Shown here one piece after another: positions 60,149 to 64,000 of a DNA stretch of 64,000 nucleotides (positions within the stretch are counted from its first letter, which is position 1; the number at the start of each line of letters is the position of its first letter). The stretch is from the NCBI GenBank assembly GCA_020636135.1, contig JACJYK010000001.1, positions 792,501-856,500 on the forward strand, written 5' to 3'. A program made the translations under genes and the position numbers. Source of the stretch: Lewinellaceae bacterium (GTDB lineage: Bacteria > Bacteroidota > Bacteroidia > Chitinophagales > Saprospiraceae). Below the pieces are notes generated by a model that saw only the letters and a list, made by a program, of their open reading frames with translations, did not search any database and was not told the origin of the DNA.

Positions 60149-61006
60149 ATGAAAAAATTACTTTTATGGGTAATGGCAGTCCTATTGCTTATTACACATG
60201 GATGCAAAGTCTCTGAAACTGAACAAGAAATTTTACCCGAACAAGTGGGATTCGAAAAGGTCCCGGAAGTATTGAATGGGGCAACGATAGCCGGATTGAG
60301 ATTTCCCGATGGAACGATTTCAAATTATGTCACCAGGGGCGAAGTTGCTTTTGATTTTCCGGCAGGTTGGAGATTAATTGACTATAATTTTGGTGAAGGT
60401 ACCTATTCCTATGTGAAAACATATACGTGTACCAGTAAATGTTCCGGTGGGTGCGATGTGATTTACATTAGTGATAATGTAGGGTGTTCTTCATGTCCAG
60501 AAAACGATCCGCAATCATGCACAGGAAAGTGGGGAGCTGACAATGAACAAATCATTGTGCCATTTGCTGATGTTGATAAAGCCTTGCAAGGTGAAAAACT
60601 TGTGTTTGTAAATTTTGGAGTTGGAATAAATAAAGTAGATAATGATTCCGAAGTGAAAGAATTGAAACCATTACCAAATTATTTATTAAATATACCGGAA
60701 GTACAAGCGCTATACAAAGAATTTATTATGCGGGAAGCGCAAATTTCGTCATTCAATGATGAATTGTTTTCTAGTGATGATAGAATTCTCCAACCGGTAA
60801 TGGTGAATTTTTTAGGTTTTGGTTGCTATTTAAACATTCCGGTAAAGAAGGAGAATGCCAAATTGGAAACAAGAGACCCTAATTGTAGTTGCTCAAGTGG
60901 ACAAAGTGGATGTACCCTGGAAGAAATAACCAAGGGATTTATTCATATTGGCTGGAAGTGTACCACTGGAGGATGCACCAGTTGCACAATGGGTAATATT
61001 CAATAA
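60149..61006 (+). CDS. Cys-rich lipoprotein of unknown function
   Basis: This 285-residue protein has a lipoprotein signal (LLLITHGC, Cys19). The middle has a Cys cluster (YTCTSKCSGGCDV, GCSSCPENDPQSC), then a hydrophilic helical part, and a second Cys-rich tail (CSCSSGQSGC, CTTGGCTSC). No family was recognised; the CxxC-like spacing suggests disulfides or metal binding outside the inner membrane. Codon use and AT content are richer in A/T than the neighbours, which may mean recent acquisition. It stands alone between a repeat-bearing upstream region and a strong terminator. Confidence 0.8.
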   Translation: MKKLLLWVMAVLLLITHGCKVSETEQEILPEQVGFEKVPEVLNGATIAGLRFPDGTISNYVTRGEVAFDFPAGWRLIDYNFGEGTYSYVKTYTCTSKCSGGCDVIYISDNVGCSSCPENDPQSCTGKWGADNEQIIVPFADVDKALQGEKLVFVNFGVGINKVDNDSEVKELKPLPNYLLNIPEVQALYKEFIMREAQISSFNDELFSSDDRILQPVMVNFLGFGCYLNIPVKKENAKLETRDPNCSCSSGQSGCTLEEITKGFIHIGWKCTTGGCTSCTMGNIQ

Positions 61007-61030
61007 TAAGAAGAAAGAATAAATTATTTG

Positions 61031-61073
61031 ATAAATCAAGTTCATTCCAGCTATGAACTTGATTTATTTTTTT
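61031..61073 (+). terminator. Rho-independent terminator of the Cys-rich lipoprotein gene
   Basis: ATAAATCAAGTTCAT pairs perfectly with ATGAACTTGATTTAT (15 bp, loop of 7) and is followed by a run of T. It lies 25 bp after the stop. Confidence 0.92.
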
Positions 61074-61356
61074 ATTGATATGATGTGTTGTGTGGTTAAC
61101 CATAAATAAACTATCTGCGCACATTCAACCCAAATCATGCAATAGCATTCGTGACAAGGGACATTTATGCAAGATGAGCAAGTGATTTGCTGAGGAGCCA
61201 TAGCAAGCTATGGCGTATAGAAGAGATTGGATATGGTTCCAGTAATAGGAGTAGCAGGTGCATATCTTGGATAGTCACGATGTTCTTCAATCCGGGTCGT
61301 TAATCTAAAGCAAGCTGTCCGGATTTAATTTGCATAACTAATGAGGTGAACTGATT
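61074..61356. other. Intergenic region with a perfect 8-bp hairpin
   Basis: About 280 bp without a gene. It contains GCCATAGC-aa-GCTATGGC (61197-61214). No T tract follows, so it is not a normal terminator. A mobile-element relic is possible but no transposase remnant is seen. Confidence 0.45.
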
Positions 61357-61836
61357 TTATTCAATAGGCTCCCACAATTCAATTTTATTGCCTTCCGGAT
61401 CCAGGATATGGATGAATTTACCGTAATCGTAGGTTGCCAGATCATCCACGATGGTTACGCCTTCCTCCTTAAGTGCCGTAACGAGCTCTTCCAGATTTTC
61501 GACGCGGTAGTTGATCATGAAATCCTTTTCTGAGGGTGCAAAATAGCCGGTCTTTTCCGGGAATGGGCTCCACACCGTAGAACCTTTTTTGGAAGGGTCT
61601 TCCTCGTCGCGCCATTCAAACTGTACCCCATAAGGGTCGGCTTTGAATCCAAGATGGGTTTTATACCATTCTTTCATTTGGTCGGGATCCTTGCATTTAA
61701 AAAAGATGCCACCGATACCAGTTACTCTCTTCATTGATGTTGTATTTGTGGTTTGATTGTTCAAGGAGGACCGTAATGCAAATCCGAGTCCGAATGCAAT
61801 CGCTGCGGAAATAAGCAGGGTTGTTCTTCGAGTCAT
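61357..61836 (-). CDS. VOC (glyoxalase/bleomycin resistance) superfamily protein with N-terminal membrane segment
   Basis: This 159-residue protein has an N-terminal hydrophobic helix (LLISAAIAFGLGFAL) and a VOC domain: GIGGIFFKCKDPDQMKEWYKTHLG at its start, YGVQFEWRD, DFMINYRVENLEELVTAL and a C-terminal GKFIHILDPEGNKIELWEP with the late Glu metal ligand. An internal ATG at codon 35 (61734) would give the soluble domain alone. Whether the helix is a real anchor or the longer start is wrong is open. The substrate is unknown. Confidence 0.85.
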   Translation of the reverse strand: MTRRTTLLISAAIAFGLGFALRSSLNNQTTNTTSMKRVTGIGGIFFKCKDPDQMKEWYKTHLGFKADPYGVQFEWRDEEDPSKKGSTVWSPFPEKTGYFAPSEKDFMINYRVENLEELVTALKEEGVTIVDDLATYDYGKFIHILDPEGNKIELWEPIE

Positions 61837-61990
61837 TTATTAAGCGTTTCCAGCGGTTATGGGGCTTGCTATTAAAGATATCAAAAATGATTTCAGGTTT
61901 GTCGGAAGGAAAGTAAATTTTTATAGCGGACCCTGATGGTGTTGGGTGCCAAAAAAGTAGGAGACAAATACTGGAAGCAATAGCTGGATG

Positions 61991-62389
61991 CTATTCCCAG
62001 ATTGTGCGCTGCAGGATGTCCTGGTAAGCCAGTTGGATGAGTTGTCTAACGGCCTGTTCCTCGTATACCTGATCAGGCCTGAGTTTGATATGCCGGCCCA
62101 GTTTTCCGGTTCCTTCCAGTATTCCGGATGGGTCAGGCAGGGTTGCCCCATAAAAGAAACCGACGTTTACATGTGCACTGTAGACATTGACATAGGCGAA
62201 TGGAGCATGGTCCACACAGCCCATCGGATAATTATCATGAAAGATACCCTGAACATCCGGGCCGCAGTGATGGATCACCTTAATCCATTTGCTGGCGATA
62301 GGCCGTAGTTCGGCAGGTTTCCGGTTCAGCCAGTCCTCCAATTCAATATTCTGAAGGTCTTTACCGGTATATCTGAGTATTTTATTCAT
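61991..62389 (-). CDS. DUF1801 family protein (second copy)
   Basis: This 132-residue soluble protein has the DUF1801 core (ELRPIASKWIKVIHHCGPDV, FAYVNVYSAHVNVGFFYGATL and a closing RQLIQLAYQDIL helix). It is diverged from the copy at 59361-59822. The function is unknown. Confidence 0.78.
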   Translation of the reverse strand: MNKILRYTGKDLQNIELEDWLNRKPAELRPIASKWIKVIHHCGPDVQGIFHDNYPMGCVDHAPFAYVNVYSAHVNVGFFYGATLPDPSGILEGTGKLGRHIKLRPDQVYEEQAVRQLIQLAYQDILQRTIWE

Positions 62390-62431
62390 GTTAACCTTTT
62401 CATATCCTGTAATCCTGATTTGGAAATGGTG

Positions 62432-63322
62432 TCATACATGGTCATCCTCCCAAATTACATTGGCGATTTTCCAATCCGGGCCGGCTTTTGCGAATTGAAA
62501 TAGTTTGGTGCCGGAGCCAGTAAAATCATTGCCATTGAGACATCCGCTTTTGGCGTAACGTGAAATACGTTGGGCGATATGATGACTGATCCGGGTTTCA
62601 TCTGATATTTCCCATTCACTGAATCCGGTCAATGTTCCGTTTGTTAATAATAATTCTCTGGGTTTAAGGAATGCATTGAGGTCAAATATTTCCGTCTGTC
62701 CCGAGCTGAATTTAATGATGTTCGCTTCAGGCAGGCAAATGGAATAAATTTCCTGCAATGGAGGAACTTGTTGGTTGGTATTGGTAAAAAGATTAAAAAA
62801 ACGAGTTGTAAGCTGGTCAATTTTGTATTGATCTGCTGAAATTGAATAAACGGATAATAATTGTTTTTTGACTTCAATTTCCTTTTCAATTTTTAATCCC
62901 ATTCGCTTGAGTAGCCGGATCGATTTTTCATTGTCCGGCAATGAGATAGCCAGAATTTTATCGATTGTCTGACCATGGAATATGTAATCCATTACTGCCC
63001 GGGTGGCTTCCAGGGCATAACCCTGATTGGTGTATGCAGACAGAAAGGCATAACCGACATCATGATGTGGCAGATAATCCCTCTTCATGAATGTAATCAT
63101 GCCGATGGGATCTTCTTCTCCATGCCTTTTCACAGTCCAGTAATCCGATCCGGCGTCGTTCCTGGCATTTTGAATATAAAGTTGTGCATCCGAAAGTGAA
63201 TGGACATTACGGTCACCGATGTACCGGATCCATTCCGGCATATTGACCAATTCAAGAATAAATTCCTGATCGGACATATTCAGCAAGCTGAGGTAAAGCC
63301 GTTCGGTTTTAATCATGCTCAC
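62432..63322 (-). CDS. GNAT acetyltransferase fused to an NTF2-like domain
   Basis: This 296-residue protein has an N-terminal RimJ/RimL-type GNAT domain (about 5-160; KTERLYLSLLNMSDQEFILE, VGYAFLSAYTNQGYALEA, DNEKSIRLLKRMGLKIEKE). The C-terminal domain of about 125 residues looks NTF2/SnoaL-like (QLTTRFFNLFTNTNQQ, HHIAQRISRYAKSG, GTKLFQFAKAGPDWKIANVIWED). The two domains are in one frame with no sign of a frameshift. The role is unknown. Confidence 0.82.
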   Translation of the reverse strand: MSMIKTERLYLSLLNMSDQEFILELVNMPEWIRYIGDRNVHSLSDAQLYIQNARNDAGSDYWTVKRHGEEDPIGMITFMKRDYLPHHDVGYAFLSAYTNQGYALEATRAVMDYIFHGQTIDKILAISLPDNEKSIRLLKRMGLKIEKEIEVKKQLLSVYSISADQYKIDQLTTRFFNLFTNTNQQVPPLQEIYSICLPEANIIKFSSGQTEIFDLNAFLKPRELLLTNGTLTGFSEWEISDETRISHHIAQRISRYAKSGCLNGNDFTGSGTKLFQFAKAGPDWKIANVIWEDDHV

Positions 63323-63617
63323 CAGTAGGTTTTAATATTCAGTGCTTTTTTTCCGATTTGTCTAATGAATTCTTCTGGACTCCCGGAACCAAATAATGAT
63401 AATTTACGCAAGCCTGACGTGTTTTCATGATAAATTTATGTACAGATACTTATAAATCAGTGGGCAGGATAGTCAATTTTTGTTTTGGGATTGAACAAGT
63501 TCAGGGTGCAGGGACATCACAAATACCTCCCTGCTGGTACCAAATGAACCGATCGTGGTCACATGAACTTGATAACCTGGTTAATTGACCGTAACCTTGA
63601 AGGATAAATTACACCAA
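63323..63617. other. Intergenic region before the serine hydrolase gene
   Basis: About 295 bp between divergent genes. No exact TAnnTTTG element, repeat or hairpin of note was found. Confidence 0.4.
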
Positions 63618-64000
63618 ATGAGAAGAATCACCATTGCATTTCTGGTCATCACAAACCTGTGCGGTGTCAAAATGCTGTCTGGCCAGGCTATTGAAAATCC
63701 TGAGCAGTTAGCCGTAGAACTTGATGCCCTGGTACAACAGTATCGTGACCTGGATATATTTTCCGGGGTAGTGCTTGTGGCTGAAAATGGTAAGCCGGTC
63801 TATCAAAAGGCATTTGGGTTATCCAACCGGGAAAAAGGAACAACCAATACCCTGGGTACGTATTTTGACATTGGATCCATCAATAAGCTGTTTACCAAAG
63901 TTCTGGTTATGCAGTTGATCGAAGAAGGAAAGATACAGCCGGACGATCATTTGGGTAAATTTCTGAATGGGTTTCCCGAAGAAGCAGCCGCTAAAGTGAC
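63618..64000 (+). CDS. Beta-lactamase family serine hydrolase (3' truncated by window edge)
   Basis: The frame is open from the ATG at 63618 to the window end (127 codons). It has a signal peptide (MRRITIAFLVITNLCG, cleavage near LSGQA) and the N-terminal half of the beta-lactamase/PBP4 fold (PF00144): FSGVVLVAENGKPVYQKAFG, and the SxxK active site in FDIGSINKLFTKVLVMQLIE. The rest, including the Tyr motif, is outside the window. Members are esterases, D-Ala carboxypeptidases or beta-lactamases; the activity cannot be told. Confidence 0.88.
   Translation, partial: MRRITIAFLVITNLCGVKMLSGQAIENPEQLAVELDALVQQYRDLDIFSGVVLVAENGKPVYQKAFGLSNREKGTTNTLGTYFDIGSINKLFTKVLVMQLIEEGKIQPDDHLGKFLNGFPEEAAAKV

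Noticed and set aside
61197..61214. Terminator or insertion-sequence end
   Set aside because: A perfect 8-bp hairpin but no T tract, no transposase remnant and no target-site duplication visible.

Overview
The window comes from a chromosome of a member of the Bacteroidota, most likely of the Saprospiria/Saprospiraceae type. The evidence is four secreted proteins with type IX secretion (T9SS) C-terminal sorting domains (two of them also carrying dockerin-like repeats), Bacteroidota-specific families (DUF4293, DUF4199, BatA, BatE, OstA-like), promoter -7 elements of the form TAnnTTTG, tRNAs without an encoded CCA, and almost no Shine-Dalgarno sequences. No species can be named from the sequence.

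Layout. 1-6.4 kb: two tandem paralogous T9SS surface proteins, the first cut by the window edge, each closed by a strong terminator. 6.5-9.3 kb: housekeeping genes (ruvX/yqgF, peptide deformylase, RNase H, TatD) and tRNA-Ser(GGA). 9.4-11.7 kb: an ExbB/4-TM protein/ExbD/ExbD proton-channel operon that would energise TonB-dependent outer-membrane transport. 11.8-16.7 kb: DUF4293, a DAO-type flavoenzyme, an OstA-like protein, BatE and a YdeI-like protein. 18.2-24.4 kb: a three-gene redox operon (GltD/PreT-like FAD/Fe-S subunit, pyruvate:ferredoxin oxidoreductase, DHODH-like protein), facing a convergent OxyR regulator whose promoter sits inside a long inverted repeat. 25.6-30.7 kb: a minus-strand secreted sugar module (PQQ/cytochrome c dehydrogenase, GH127 glycosidase, small membrane protein). 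30.8-37 kb: an amidohydrolase, dCTP deaminase, then the BatA / inactive dihydroorotase-like / DUF4199 cluster. 37-51.6 kb: mixed metabolic and envelope genes (triple GEVED T9SS protein, PHP lipoprotein, GDPD, isoaspartyl peptidase, ProC, PlsC-like acyltransferase, MiaA, thioesterase, choice-of-anchor-B T9SS protein).

51.7-53 kb is the most unusual part. A tRNA-Glu(UUC) gene runs directly into 7.4 tandem copies of a 164-bp unit. Every unit restates the last 17 nt of the tRNA, carries a copy of a Rho-independent terminator, and can fold into a 95-nt multibranched, cloverleaf-like structure closed by a 9-bp stem whose 3' strand is the tRNA-derived segment. The organisation parallels the tyrT/rtT repeats of Escherichia coli but is unrelated in sequence as far as can be judged by eye.

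53-64 kb: envelope and stress genes (TonB-C protein, esterase, MscS, APC permease, beta-helix protein), two DUF1801 proteins, a Cys-rich lipoprotein behind four 11-bp repeats, a VOC protein, a GNAT-NTF2 fusion, and the start of a beta-lactamase-family serine hydrolase that runs off the window. A 30-nt relic of an APC permease gene lies in the intergenic region near 59.9 kb.
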